A stretch of 64,000 nucleotides of DNA, from contig NZ_SJEV01000001.1 in assembly GCF_008642235.1 (NCBI RefSeq), forward strand, positions 2,312,400 to 2,376,399, given 5' to 3'. Positions 54,617-63,496 of this stretch are shown here, in pieces. Source of the DNA: Planctomonas psychrotolerans. Lineage in GTDB: Bacteria; Actinomycetota; Actinomycetes; Actinomycetales; Microbacteriaceae. Numbering within the stretch: position 1 is the first letter of the stretch; every line of letters starts with the position of its first letter. The notes beneath the pieces are model-generated. The model made no database searches and was not told where the DNA came from. It saw only the letters and a list, made by a program, of their open reading frames with translations. The position numbers and the translations under genes were made by a program.

Positions 54617-54978
54617 GATCGCGCCTCCCCGGCGTGCTCGCGACCCTCGAGGTCGGCACGGATCTCCGCGGCGATCGGATCGAACCGAGCGTTCGCCCGG
54701 TGCACGTACCACGTGGTGATGGCGAAGGTGGAGACGAACTGCCCCAGACCGAGGAGGATGCCCACGTTGACGTTGCCGAACACGGGAGTGGACATAAAGT
54801 CGTGCGCGTAGGCGGCGAGCAGCACGTAGGCGAAGTACCAGACGAGAAACGCGATGGCCACGGGGAAGACGAAGCTCCGGTGCTCGCGCTTCAGTTCGCG
54901 GAACCGGGGTGAGTCCTCGACCTCCGCGTAATCGATGACGGGCGGCGAGGACTTCGCCGGATAAGCGTCATTGCTCAT
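54613..54978 (-). CDS. DUF485 membrane protein
   Basis: A 121-residue protein with two transmembrane helices (VFPVAIAFLVWYFAYVLLAA and VGILLGLGQFVSTFAITTWY). The ends of DUF485 are recognisable: SPRFRELKREHRSFVFPVA at the start and YVHRANARFDPIAAEIRADL at the end. ATG at 54978 has aagga upstream; longer frames are rejected for lack of one. It overlaps the actP-like gene and is thought to assist or regulate that carrier. Confidence 0.92.
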   Translation of the reverse strand: MSNDAYPAKSSPPVIDYAEVEDSPRFRELKREHRSFVFPVAIAFLVWYFAYVLLAAYAHDFMSTPVFGNVNVGILLGLGQFVSTFAITTWYVHRANARFDPIAAEIRADLEGREHAGEARS

Positions 54979-55038
54979 GCTGCTCCTTGGCTGAGAGGCC
55001 GCGAGGAACGCCCGCGGCGTCCGCGGATCCTCCACGCG

Positions 55039-55060
55039 GTCCGCACCTCGACGTGCGGAC
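55039..55060. promoter_or_regulatory. Perfect inverted repeat upstream of the DUF485-actP operon
   Basis: GTCCGCAC (55039-55046) and GTGCGGAC (55053-55060) surround six bases. A TACAGT -10-like box on the minus strand (55071-55066) would start the transcript at about the edge of this element. It could be an operator or a 5' leader hairpin. Confidence 0.4.
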
Positions 55061-55135
55061 ACCTCACTGTATTTCCGAGCGGTCGGGATACCGGCATTTC
55101 GGGCGCACGGGTCCGGCGAGTCGCGAGAGTCTCCC

Positions 55136-55206
55136 GTCGCGGCACGCCTTTTCCGCTCGCGGCACGCGGAGCGACGCGTGCCGCCAGGGGAAACACGTGC
55201 CGCGAC
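55136..55206. repeat. Nested palindromic element, copy 3
   Basis: Outer arms GTCGCGGCACG (55136-55146) and CGTGCCGCGAC (55196-55206) pair over 11 bp. Inner arms GCGGCACGCG (55159-55168) and CGCGTGCCGC (55175-55184) pair over 10 bp; the next base differs from copy 2. It is positioned just after the CPBP gene end and upstream of the DUF485 promoter, both on the minus strand. Confidence 0.78.
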
Positions 55207-55226
55207 TGAAGTCGCCGACCGACCGG

Positions 55227-56027
55227 CTAGTCCGCGGGCGGGCCGAACAGGTCGGGCCAGAGCCCGGCGGCCAGTGAGTAGCCCACGAAGCTCACGATGT
55301 CGAGGATCCAGTGCGCGACGACGAGAGGCATCGTGCGCCCGTACCGTGCGTAGAACCACCCGAAGACGACGCCCATCACGACGTTGCCCACGAAGCCGCC
55401 GAACCCCTGGTACAGGTGGTAACTGCCGCGGAGCAGCGCGCTCGCGACGATGATCGGCCAGGTGCCCCAGCCCAGCTCACGGAGGCGGGTGAAGAGGTAG
55501 CCGACCACGATGATCTCCTCCACGAGGGCGGCGCGCAGTGCGGACAGCACGAGTACCGGCACCGTCCACCAGTGGGAGTCGAGGGCGGCGGGCACCACGT
55601 TCAACGACACCCCGAGCGCGCGAGCCGCGGCATACAGGCCGAGGCCCGGTATCCCGATGAGGGCGGCCAGCCCAACGCCGGTGGCGAGGTCGAAGCGCAC
55701 CCGCCGAGCGTCCAGACCGATGCGGGTGAACGCCGACCGCCCGGGGAGCCACAGGAGATAGAGGGCGAGCGCCACTGGCACGATGTCGAAGAAGATGCCG
55801 AGCAGCTGGTAGATCAGGTCGAACACCGGGCGATCGCTGAGCGTCGGATTGAGCGTGGTGGTCTGCGAGGCGAGGGGCGTCTCGCGGGTGAGGCTGCTGG
55901 CGATGGACACCACCGAGTACACCGCCGACGCCCCGAGGGTGAGGCCGAGCACGATCGCGATCTCGACCCAGACGCGTCGACGTTCGAATCCGATCGCGGC
56001 GGGGCGGGGCGGAATCGGGCGCGACAT
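55227..56027 (-). CDS. CPBP-family intramembrane protein (Abi/Rce1-like)
   Basis: A 266-residue membrane protein with about seven helices. The glutamate pair of motif 1 is in RAALVEEIIVVGYLFTRL; in most members an Arg follows (EExxxR), but here Val is found. Motif 2 His is in RGSYHLYQG, motif 3 His in VVAHWILDI. The family includes Rce1 prenyl-protein endopeptidases and bacteriocin-immunity proteins. The missing Arg may reduce or change activity. It is a single-gene unit flanked by the nested palindrome and the Opp promoter region. Confidence 0.83.
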   Translation of the reverse strand: MSRPIPPRPAAIGFERRRVWVEIAIVLGLTLGASAVYSVVSIASSLTRETPLASQTTTLNPTLSDRPVFDLIYQLLGIFFDIVPVALALYLLWLPGRSAFTRIGLDARRVRFDLATGVGLAALIGIPGLGLYAAARALGVSLNVVPAALDSHWWTVPVLVLSALRAALVEEIIVVGYLFTRLRELGWGTWPIIVASALLRGSYHLYQGFGGFVGNVVMGVVFGWFYARYGRTMPLVVAHWILDIVSFVGYSLAAGLWPDLFGPPAD

Positions 56028-56221
56028 GCCAGCATCCTATGCAGCCGTTCTGCTGCTCCCGGACCGAGCCGCGAGGATCGGCCGGTTCCGCTGCAGCGAA
56101 AGTATCGCACCCGCGCGCGACCGCAGTCGCCGACCGGTCCAGCGTTGTACATGCCGGATGAGTGCGTTCCCACCCTAGTTGGCGCACTGTTTGTGCGTCT
56201 CACGCAAGAAATCCAGCTGCG

Positions 56222-56239
56222 CGTTACCGATAGGTAACG
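56222..56239. promoter_or_regulatory. Palindromic operator candidate upstream of the Opp transporter
   Basis: CGTTACC (56222-56228), GATA, GGTAACG (56233-56239): a perfect 7-bp inverted repeat. It lies 15 bases before the -35 box, an activator position. Read as GTTAC-n6-GTAAC it also differs from the GlnR consensus at a single position. Confidence 0.5.
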
Positions 56240-56254
56240 TTTCCGTCCACGTTT

Positions 56255-56283
56255 TTGTCGAAAGCGAAGCGCCAACCTAGGGT
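56255..56283 (+). promoter_or_regulatory. Promoter of the Opp transporter operon
   Basis: TTGTCG (56255-56260) and TAGGGT (56278-56283) are separated by 17 bp. Transcription would begin near 56290, leaving a 63-base leader before TTG at 56353. The region from 56170 on is more AT-rich than the surroundings, as expected of a strong promoter. Confidence 0.5.
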
Positions 56284-56352
56284 TCTGAGTAAACCCAAGC
56301 GTGGAAGCGTGCCTACGCACGTGTCCGCACTTCACTTTGCACAGGAGGACAA

Positions 56353-58197
56353 TTGAAGCTCAGACGCCTTGCGGTGGCTAGCGCCACGATTACCACTGGT
56401 GCCCTCATCCTGAGTGGTTGCGCAGCGCCACAGCAGGAGTCAGAGGTCATCGGCGGTACCGAGATCCGCGTTGCCTGGAACGACACGTTCCGCGAGTACA
56501 ACAACCTGACCGCGACCGGTAACGCCACGGCGAACACCAACATCATCTACCTCGCGAACAAGAACTTCAATTACTACAACGACGTTCCGGAACTTGTTCG
56601 CGACGAGGACTTCGGCACCTACGAGGTGGAGTCCGAGGACCCGCTGACCATCAAGTACACGGTCAATGAAGACGTCACCTGGAGCGACGGCACGCCCGTC
56701 GACGCGGCCGACATGCTGCTGAACTGGGCGGCGAACACCACCCACGTGCAGACGGTCACCGAGGACGAGGTCACCACCGACGAAGAGACGGGAGCCGTGA
56801 CCGACCAGGCCGGCGGTGTCTTCTTCAACAGCGGTGCGACCGAGGGCCAGGGCCTCGACCTCGTCAGCGAGGTCCCGGAGATCAGCGACGACGGCCGCAG
56901 CCTCACGTACGTCTACGACGAGCCGTACGTCGACTGGGAGGTCGCGACCGGTTCCGGTGTGGGCGTTTCCGCACACGGCACCATGCAGCTCGCCTTCCCG
57001 GACGAGGACTACTCGGGCGAGGAGGCGAAGGAGGCTCTGATCGAGGCGATCCAGAACAACGACGCCGCGGTCCTCGCCCCCGTCTCCGAGTCGTGGAACA
57101 ACGACTACCGCTTCTCCGACATGCCGGAGGAGCCGCAGAAGGTGCTCTCCAACGGCGCGTACACCATCACCGACATGGTGGCCGAGCAGTACGTGGAGCT
57201 CACGGCCAACCCCGACTTCACCTGGGGTGAGAAGCCGAAGTACGAGAAGATCACCGTCCGTGTGATCGAGGACCCGCAGGCGCAGATCCAGGCGCTCCAG
57301 AACGGCGAGGTCGACATCGTCGCCGGTCAGCCGACCGCCGACCTGCTCCAGCAGGTGCAGGCGCTCGACGGCATCGAGTTCCAGGGCCAGTCCGAGGGCA
57401 CCTACGAGCACGTCGACGTCCAGGTCACCAACGGTGGTCCGTTCGACCCCGCAACCTACGGTGGCGACGAGGCGAAGGCAGCCCTCATCCGTGAGGCGTT
57501 CTTCAAGACCGTTCCCCGTCAGGAGATCCTCGACAAGCTGATCCTCCCGCTGCAGGAGAACGCCGAACTGCGCAACTCCGTCGTCTTCGTTCCCGGCAGC
57601 GAGAACTACGAGGCGTCGGTCGAGGAGAACGGCTTCCCCGAGTACGAGGTCGACATCGAGGGTGCCACCGCGCTCCTCGCCGAGGCCGGAGTTCCGACCG
57701 TCGACGTCCGCGTGCTGTTCGCGCAGGGCAACACGCGTCGCCAGCAGGAGTTCGAGCTCATGCGCCAGTCCGCCGCTCAGGCCGGCATCAACCTCATCGA
57801 CGCGTCCAGCGCCACGTGGGGTGTCGACCTGTCGACCAAGGCCGACGCGTACGACGCGGCGCTCTTCGGATGGCAGTCCACCAGCCTCGCCGTGGGCGAG
57901 TCCGGTCCGAACTACCAGACGGGTGGCCTGAACAACTACTACGGCTGGTCGAACCCGGAGATCGACGCCCTGTTCGATGAGCTGCAGACGCAGACCGACC
58001 CCGACGAGCAGCTCGAGACGCTCATCGAGGCCGAGACGCTGATCGCCGACCAGTACTGGACCGTTCCGATCTTCCAGTTCCCGGGCCTCACCGCTTGGAG
58101 CGACACGGTGACGAACGTCAAGCCCGCGACCCTGTCCCCGACCTACTTCTGGAACTACTGGGAGTGGGCCCCGGCTGACGGTGGCGAGAGCGAGTAA
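56353..58197 (+). CDS. Oligopeptide/dipeptide-type substrate-binding lipoprotein
   Basis: A 614-residue receptor of the SBP_bac_5 (OppA/DppA) family. The start is TTG at 56353, supported by a strong aggagg (56343-56348) and by the signal peptide that follows; the lipobox is LILSGC with Cys23. The peptide-binding domain has YEVESEDPLTIKYTVNEDVT then WSDGTPVDAADMLLNW, a classic signature. C-terminal YYGWSNPEIDALFDELQTQT and DQYWTVPIFQFPGL follow the family. The codon choice is cleaner and the acidic content higher than in neighbours, suggesting high expression. Followed by a hairpin before the permeases. Ligand probably a peptide, not certain. Confidence 0.92.
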   Translation: MKLRRLAVASATITTGALILSGCAAPQQESEVIGGTEIRVAWNDTFREYNNLTATGNATANTNIIYLANKNFNYYNDVPELVRDEDFGTYEVESEDPLTIKYTVNEDVTWSDGTPVDAADMLLNWAANTTHVQTVTEDEVTTDEETGAVTDQAGGVFFNSGATEGQGLDLVSEVPEISDDGRSLTYVYDEPYVDWEVATGSGVGVSAHGTMQLAFPDEDYSGEEAKEALIEAIQNNDAAVLAPVSESWNNDYRFSDMPEEPQKVLSNGAYTITDMVAEQYVELTANPDFTWGEKPKYEKITVRVIEDPQAQIQALQNGEVDIVAGQPTADLLQQVQALDGIEFQGQSEGTYEHVDVQVTNGGPFDPATYGGDEAKAALIREAFFKTVPRQEILDKLILPLQENAELRNSVVFVPGSENYEASVEENGFPEYEVDIEGATALLAEAGVPTVDVRVLFAQGNTRRQQEFELMRQSAAQAGINLIDASSATWGVDLSTKADAYDAALFGWQSTSLAVGESGPNYQTGGLNNYYGWSNPEIDALFDELQTQTDPDEQLETLIEAETLIADQYWTVPIFQFPGLTAWSDTVTNVKPATLSPTYFWNYWEWAPADGGESE

Positions 58198-58235
58198 GCA
58201 GGTCTGATCCACCCCGTCGCACCGTGACGGGTAAG

Positions 58236-58271
58236 AAAGGGTGCCGGAGCCACGCGGTTCCGGCACCCTTT
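58236..58271 (+). terminator. Stem-loop between binding protein and permease genes
   Basis: AAAGGGTGCCGGA (58236-58248) and TCCGGCACCCTTT (58259-58271) form a perfect 13-bp stem with a 10-base loop; the 3' side ends in TTTC. It can act as a partial terminator or protect the 3' end of the binding-protein message, giving more receptor than permease, as is usual for such systems. Confidence 0.75.
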
Positions 58272-58373
58272 CGCTGCCACCTCTCTCGAATTCGTAACGG
58301 CCCGGGCGGAGCGTAAGCTCTGTGCGGTCGCTGTCAGCCGCCGGACACACACAGAAAGGGTCGATTCAGCCCT

Positions 58374-59900
58374 GTGCTCTCTTTCGTCCTGAGAAGACTC
58401 CTCGCCTCCGTCTTCATCCTCCTGGGTGCGAGCTTCATCATCTACGTCCTGGCGGCCAACGCGGGTGACCCCCTCGAGGATCTCCGCGCCTCCACCGCAC
58501 CGAACCGCGAGGCGCTCATCGCGGCGCGCGTCGAGCTGCTGCAGCTGGATGTGCCCGCACCCGCCCGCTACTTCCTCTGGCTCGGGGGAGTGCTCGGCGC
58601 CTTCGTGGGCCAGTTCGACCTCGGCACCACCGTGTCCGGTCAGTCGGTCATCAACCTCATCAGCGACGCGATGTGGCAGACGATCCAGCTCGTCACCATC
58701 GCGAGCGTGATCGCGATCCTCATCGGCGTGATCGTGGGTATGACCACGGCTCTCCGCCAGTACAGCGGCTACGACTACACCGTCACGTTCTTCTCCTTCC
58801 TCTTCTTCTCCCTCCCCGTGTTCTTCGTGGCCGTGCTCCTGAAGGAGTACATGGCCATCGGCTTCAACGACTTCCTCACCAATCCGGCCATCCCGCCGAT
58901 CGGCATCGTGATCATCTCGCTCGTCTCCGGCTTCGTGTGGATGACGATCATCGGCGGCGACCCGAAGCCCCGCCTCATCGTCTTCGGCTCGGCGACCCTC
59001 ATCACCGCCGCGATCCTCGGCTACCTGCTGATCACCAACTGGTTCGAACGCCCGGGCCTCGGCGCCTTCCTGATCGGTGGCCTCGGCGCCGCCATCGCGG
59101 TCATCGTGACCTCGCTGTCCACCGGCCTCCGCAACCGCCGGGCGCTGTACGCGGCCCTCGCCATGGCCGCCCTCGGAGCCGCTCTCTGGTACCCGCTCCA
59201 GTTCGTGATGACCACCAGCGCCACGGTCATCGTGCCGGTGATGCTCATCGTCGCCTTCCTCGTGATCGGCGCCGTGGTCGGTTACCTCCTCGGACAGAAC
59301 GACAAGATGGTGGCGGCGCGCGGCGCGGCCATCACGGGCGCCCTGGTCGGCGGACTCATCGTGCTCGACCGTGTCATGCAGGTGTGGCCCGACTACGTCG
59401 TCAACACCCGCGGCCGTCCGATCGCCACCATCGGGGCGTCGACGCCCGGGCTCGGCGGATCGATCTGGCAGGGTGCACTCGACAGCTACACCCACCTCCT
59501 GCTGCCCACCATCACCCTGCTGCTGCTCTCGGTGGCGAGCTACTCGCGGTACTCGCGGGCCAGCCTGCTCGAGGTCATGAACCAGGACTACGTGCGCACC
59601 GCGCGAGCCAAGGGCCTCACCGAGCGCACCGTTGTCATGCGGCACGCGTTCCGCAACGCCATGATCCCGATCGCCACGATCATCGCGTTCGACGTGGGCG
59701 GGCTGATCGGTGGTGCCGTCATCACGGAGACGATCTTCGCCTGGCGGGGGATGGGATCGATCTTCCAGGATGCGCTCGAGCACGTGGACCTGAATCCGCT
59801 GATGGCGTTCATCCTGATCACGAGCGCCCTCACCGTGCTGTTCAACCTCCTCGCCGACATCCTCTACTCCGTCCTCGATCCGCGAATCCGGGTGAGCTAG
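58374..59900 (+). CDS. Opp/Dpp-type permease B with extra membrane domain
   Basis: A 508-residue permease of the DppB/OppB family, whose members usually have 310-340 residues. N-terminal LRRLLASVFILLGASFIIYV and C-terminal YSRYSRASLLEVMNQDYVRT (followed by ARAKGL, the EAA loop) are normal. Between them, residues about 165-330 are an additional hydrophobic block with roughly five helices (such as GLGAFLIGGLGAAIAVIVTS and VIVPVMLIVAFLVIGAVVGY). GTG at 58374 lacks a strong ribosome-binding site. The block is in frame and its composition matches the rest, so it seems to be a stable feature. Confidence 0.9.
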   Translation: MLSFVLRRLLASVFILLGASFIIYVLAANAGDPLEDLRASTAPNREALIAARVELLQLDVPAPARYFLWLGGVLGAFVGQFDLGTTVSGQSVINLISDAMWQTIQLVTIASVIAILIGVIVGMTTALRQYSGYDYTVTFFSFLFFSLPVFFVAVLLKEYMAIGFNDFLTNPAIPPIGIVIISLVSGFVWMTIIGGDPKPRLIVFGSATLITAAILGYLLITNWFERPGLGAFLIGGLGAAIAVIVTSLSTGLRNRRALYAALAMAALGAALWYPLQFVMTTSATVIVPVMLIVAFLVIGAVVGYLLGQNDKMVAARGAAITGALVGGLIVLDRVMQVWPDYVVNTRGRPIATIGASTPGLGGSIWQGALDSYTHLLLPTITLLLLSVASYSRYSRASLLEVMNQDYVRTARAKGLTERTVVMRHAFRNAMIPIATIIAFDVGGLIGGAVITETIFAWRGMGSIFQDALEHVDLNPLMAFILITSALTVLFNLLADILYSVLDPRIRVS

Positions 59901-59902
59901 CC

Positions 59903-61018
59903 ATGAGCAACATGATGATGGGCGACGGCAAGGAGCCCCTGACTCAGCACGAGTCGAACGACGAGCTCACGATCGAGCAGAAGGAGGTCGAGGGGCTCAG
60001 CCAGGGCACCGTCGTCCGCCGGCGTTTCTTCCGCCACCGCGGCGCGATGGCCGCGCTCGTGGTGCTCATCTCGCTCGCCCTGCTCGTCTACACCTCGATC
60101 GGCCTGCAGATCTTCGGATTCCGCGTGCCCGGCTGGTGGCAGTGGGGGTACGAGTCCGCCACCCCGCTCGTGAACGGCGGGAATCCGACCTGGGTGCTGC
60201 CCTTCAACTTCGGCGAGCACCCCTTCGGTCAGGACAACATCGGGCGTGACCTGTTCGCTCGCGTGATGCGCGGGACGCAGCAGTCCATCGTGGTCATGGC
60301 GCTGTACGGCGCCATCGCCGCCGTCATCGGCATCGTGGTGGGCGCGGTCTCCGGCTTCTTCCGCGGCTGGGTCGACTCGATCCTCATGCGCTTCACCGAC
60401 CTGATCATCGTCATCCCCGTGATCGTGCTCGCCGCGGTGCTCGGCCGTACCGTCGGCAACCTCGGCGCCGTCGTGCTGGGGATCGTGCTCGGACTCGTGG
60501 GCTGGCCCACCCTCGCCCGTCTCGTGCGCGGGGAGTTCCTCAGCCTCCGTGAGCGCGAGTTCGTGGATGCCGCCCGTGTCGCCGGTGCATCGAGCTCGCG
60601 CATCGTGTTCCGCCACATCCTGCCCAACGCGATCGGCGTGGTCATCGTGAGCACCACGCTGCTGATGAGCGCCGCCATCCTGCTCGAGGCCGCGCTCTCC
60701 TTCCTCGGCTTCGGCATCGTGGCCCCCGACGTGTCGCTCGGTCAGCTCATCAACGAGTACCGCGACGCCTTCTCCACGCGGCCGTGGCTGTTCTGGTGGC
60801 CCGGCCTGTTCATCATCGCCATCGCGCTCTGCATCAACTTCATCGGTGACGGCCTGCGCGACGCCTTCGACCCGCGCCAGCGCCGGATGCCGGGGGCGAA
60901 CGGTCCGTACCGCCAGATGTTCGCCATGGTCACCGGCCGCACGGCCCGCCAGCAGAACGCCGGTCCGGTCAAGCGCGCTCCCGGCGACCCGTCGCGGAAG
61001 GGCGGTCCGGCGGTATGA
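59903..61018 (+). CDS. Opp/Dpp-type permease C
   Basis: A 371-residue permease of the DppC/OppC family. The N-terminal OppC_N region is FFRHRGAMAALVVLISLALL, followed by HPFGQDNIGRDLFARVMRGT, the hallmark sequence. The EAA loop is FVDAARVAGASSSRIVFRHI. C-terminal LCINFIGDGLRDAFDPRQR is also typical. It starts two bases after the upstream permease stop. A basic tail of about 30 residues follows. The partner ATPase gene lies beyond the antisense PH-domain gene. Confidence 0.93.
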   Translation: MSNMMMGDGKEPLTQHESNDELTIEQKEVEGLSQGTVVRRRFFRHRGAMAALVVLISLALLVYTSIGLQIFGFRVPGWWQWGYESATPLVNGGNPTWVLPFNFGEHPFGQDNIGRDLFARVMRGTQQSIVVMALYGAIAAVIGIVVGAVSGFFRGWVDSILMRFTDLIIVIPVIVLAAVLGRTVGNLGAVVLGIVLGLVGWPTLARLVRGEFLSLREREFVDAARVAGASSSRIVFRHILPNAIGVVIVSTTLLMSAAILLEAALSFLGFGIVAPDVSLGQLINEYRDAFSTRPWLFWWPGLFIIAIALCINFIGDGLRDAFDPRQRRMPGANGPYRQMFAMVTGRTARQQNAGPVKRAPGDPSRKGGPAV

Positions 61019-61023
61019 CGCCG

Positions 61024-61620
61024 CTAGAGCGCGACGCTGAGCACCGCGAAACCGACCAGCGCGGCGAGCACCGCGACATCCGCCGCGTGCACGCGGGTCT
61101 CGACGTGCGTGCTGTCGGTGGCGGATCCGCCGCTGTGCTGGAGCGCCTCCCAGCGGGTGCGGATGATCGTCGCCGCGTCGCCGGAGTCGGACCTCGGCAG
61201 ATCACCGGGTCGAACGGTCGAGCCCTCGTAGGCGCTCGCCGGCAGGTTCCGCACGTCGTTCGGTCCGAAGCGACTCGCAGCATGGCGGCCGGGAGCCGGC
61301 GCGGCCCACGCGACGTGCTTGCCGTCGGCGGTGAACAGGGTGAGCGCCCACTGAGTGTCGATGCGCTGGATCGCCGCCCACGGAACCCGCACGCTGGTGA
61401 ACACGTTCCGCAGAGTCACCCCGTCGTGGGCGATGCGCACGTGCGGCTGCCACAGGGTGAGCCACGCGGCGTAGGCGAGCAGCAGCGGAAAGGCGGCGAC
61501 GCGCAGGGCATCCGCGCCGCCGGCGAAGAACAGACTGCCCAGTGCGGCAGCGGAGATCAGGGCCACGAGGATCGTCAGGATCCGACCGAACGAGGGGCGG
61601 ATCGTGATGCTCGTGTCCAT
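61024..61620 (-). CDS. PH-domain membrane protein (bPH-like)
   Basis: A 198-residue protein with two N-terminal hydrophobic segments (ILTILVALISAAALGSLFFA and VAAFPLLLAYAAWLTLW). A bacterial PH-like domain follows: VRIAHDGVTLRNVFTSVRVP then WAAIQRIDTQWALTLFTADG. One more hydrophobic segment is at the C-terminus (AADVAVLAALVGFAVLSVAL). Such proteins are widespread and of unknown function in actinobacteria. It lies on the opposite strand between permease C and the ATPase, only six bases from the permease stop. Its transcript would be antisense to any long opp message. Confidence 0.82.
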   Translation of the reverse strand: MDTSITIRPSFGRILTILVALISAAALGSLFFAGGADALRVAAFPLLLAYAAWLTLWQPHVRIAHDGVTLRNVFTSVRVPWAAIQRIDTQWALTLFTADGKHVAWAAPAPGRHAASRFGPNDVRNLPASAYEGSTVRPGDLPRSDSGDAATIIRTRWEALQHSGGSATDSTHVETRVHAADVAVLAALVGFAVLSVAL

Positions 61621-61676
61621 GCGCCCATGGTCCCACGGCTTCCGCGAGTAACCCGAATCATCGAGGAGTGCGCAGC

Positions 61677-63377
61677 ATGAACGCCGACACCACGCGAACG
61701 GCCACCCCGCTGGCGACCGTCGAACCCATCCTCGAGGTCACGGATCTCGGGGTGGAGTTCTGGGTGGGCAACGAGTGGGTGCCCGCCGCGGTCGATATCA
61801 ACTACACGGTCAACCCCGGTGAGGTGCTGGCCATCGTGGGAGAGTCCGGGTCCGGCAAGAGCGTGAGCTCGATGTCGTTGCTCGGCCTGCTCCCCAAGAA
61901 CGGCCGCGTCACCGGCAGCGCGAAGCTCCGCGGCACCGAGATGATCGGTGCCGACCAGGCCACGCTGCGCCGGGCCCGGGGCAACGACATCGCGGTGATC
62001 TTCCAGGAGCCGATGACCGCGCTGAACCCGGTGTACACCGTCGGATTCCAGATCGTCGAGGCGCTGCGGGTGCACTTCCCGATCACGCCGTCGAAGGCCA
62101 AGGAGCGCGCCCTCGAGCTCCTCGCGCTCGTGGAGATGCCCGACCCCGAGAAGGCGTTCAACTCCTACCCGCACCAGTTGTCGGGCGGACAGCGTCAACG
62201 CGCCATGATCGCCCAGTCGCTCTCCTGCGACCCGGACATGCTCATCGCCGATGAGCCGACCACGGCGCTCGACGTGACGATCCAGGCGGAGATCCTGCAG
62301 CTCCTGCGCAACCTGCACGAGCGGTTGAACAGTGCCATCGTGATCATCACCCACGACATGGGCGTGGTCGCCGACCTCGCGAGCAACGTGATCGTGATGA
62401 AGAGCGGTCGGGTGGTGGAGCGCGGCACCGTCGACGAGATCTTCAACTCGCCGAAGGATCCGTACACCCAGCAACTCCTCGCATCCGTGCCGCACCTCGG
62501 AACCGGTGAGGCGCAGGTGGTGCACGAGCAGAAGCGCACCACCGAGCCGGCGCTCTCCCTCGTGAACGTGGACATCGAATATCCGAAGCGCGGTCGCGTG
62601 CCGGCGTTCAAGGCCGTCGACAACGCGAGCTTCGACATCCACCCCGGCGAGATCGTCGGCGTGGTGGGGGAGTCGGGTTCTGGCAAGACCACGGTCGCCC
62701 GTGCGGTCGTCGGGCTGCTTCCCGTCGCCGCCGGAACGATGAGCGTGGTGGGCCAGAACATGTCGTCCGCATCGTCGAAGGAGCTGCGGGCCGTCCGTCG
62801 GAACATCGGCATCGTGTTCCAGGACCCCGGATCGTCCCTGAATCCGCGCTGGCCCATCGGCCAGAGCATCGCGGAGCCGCTCCTGCTGAGCGGGGAATTC
62901 GACAAGAAGCAGCAGAGCACTCGCGTCGAGGAGCTCCTCGACCAGGTCGAGCTGCCCCGATCGTTCCGCAACCGCTACCCGAACGAGCTTTCCGGCGGTC
63001 AGCGGCAGCGCGTCGGGATCGCCCGGGCGCTCGCGCTGCGACCCAAGCTGCTGGTGGCCGACGAGCCCACCTCGGCGCTCGACGTGTCGGTGCAGGCCCG
63101 CGTTCTCGACCTCCTGCAGGAGATCCAGGAGAGGCTGCAGTTCGCCTGCCTCTTCGTGAGCCACGACCTCGCCGTGGTCGACCTCCTCGCCGACCGCATC
63201 GTGGTGATGAACCACGGGAAGATCGTGGAGCAGGGACCCACCGAGAGCATCCTCCGCAACCCGCAGGACCCCTACACGCAGCGCCTCATCGCCGCGGTTC
63301 CGCTGCCCGACCCGGCGGCGCAGCGCGAGCGCCGGGAGCTGCGGAACGCGCTCATGGAACGCGGCATCGACGAGTAG
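61677..63377 (+). CDS. Opp/Dpp-type fused double ABC ATPase (DppD-DppF-like)
   Basis: A 566-residue protein with two complete nucleotide-binding domains. Domain 1: Walker A GESGSGKSVS, signature LSGGQRQRAM, Walker B MLIADEPTTALD. Domain 2: Walker A GESGSGKTTV, signature LSGGQRQRVG, Walker B LLVADEPTSALD. Each is followed by an oligopeptide-type C-terminal region (NSPKDPYTQQLLASVPHL; NPQDPYTQRLIAAVPLP). ATG at 61677 has gaggag upstream. It would energise the two permeases encoded before the antisense gene. Either a promoter exists in 61621-61676 or it is reached by read-through. Confidence 0.94.
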   Translation: MNADTTRTATPLATVEPILEVTDLGVEFWVGNEWVPAAVDINYTVNPGEVLAIVGESGSGKSVSSMSLLGLLPKNGRVTGSAKLRGTEMIGADQATLRRARGNDIAVIFQEPMTALNPVYTVGFQIVEALRVHFPITPSKAKERALELLALVEMPDPEKAFNSYPHQLSGGQRQRAMIAQSLSCDPDMLIADEPTTALDVTIQAEILQLLRNLHERLNSAIVIITHDMGVVADLASNVIVMKSGRVVERGTVDEIFNSPKDPYTQQLLASVPHLGTGEAQVVHEQKRTTEPALSLVNVDIEYPKRGRVPAFKAVDNASFDIHPGEIVGVVGESGSGKTTVARAVVGLLPVAAGTMSVVGQNMSSASSKELRAVRRNIGIVFQDPGSSLNPRWPIGQSIAEPLLLSGEFDKKQQSTRVEELLDQVELPRSFRNRYPNELSGGQRQRVGIARALALRPKLLVADEPTSALDVSVQARVLDLLQEIQERLQFACLFVSHDLAVVDLLADRIVVMNHGKIVEQGPTESILRNPQDPYTQRLIAAVPLPDPAAQRERRELRNALMERGIDE

Positions 63378-63496
63378 AGCGCCGTCCCCTGGCGGAAACG
63401 TCCCGGGCTCCGGCGGAATACGCCCATCGGGGCGCGGTATGCGACCGTCGGGGCGCGGTTCACCGCGCCTTCGGCACCCGTTCAGAGAGGACGGGG

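Noticed and set aside
58155-59783. Long open frame on the minus strand opposite permease B
   Set aside because: Asp/Glu/His/Arg-rich antisense shadow of a hydrophobic permease; no ribosome-binding site and no family.
61575-63215. Long open frame opposite the fused ATPase
   Set aside because: Antisense shadow; all ABC motifs lie on the plus strand.
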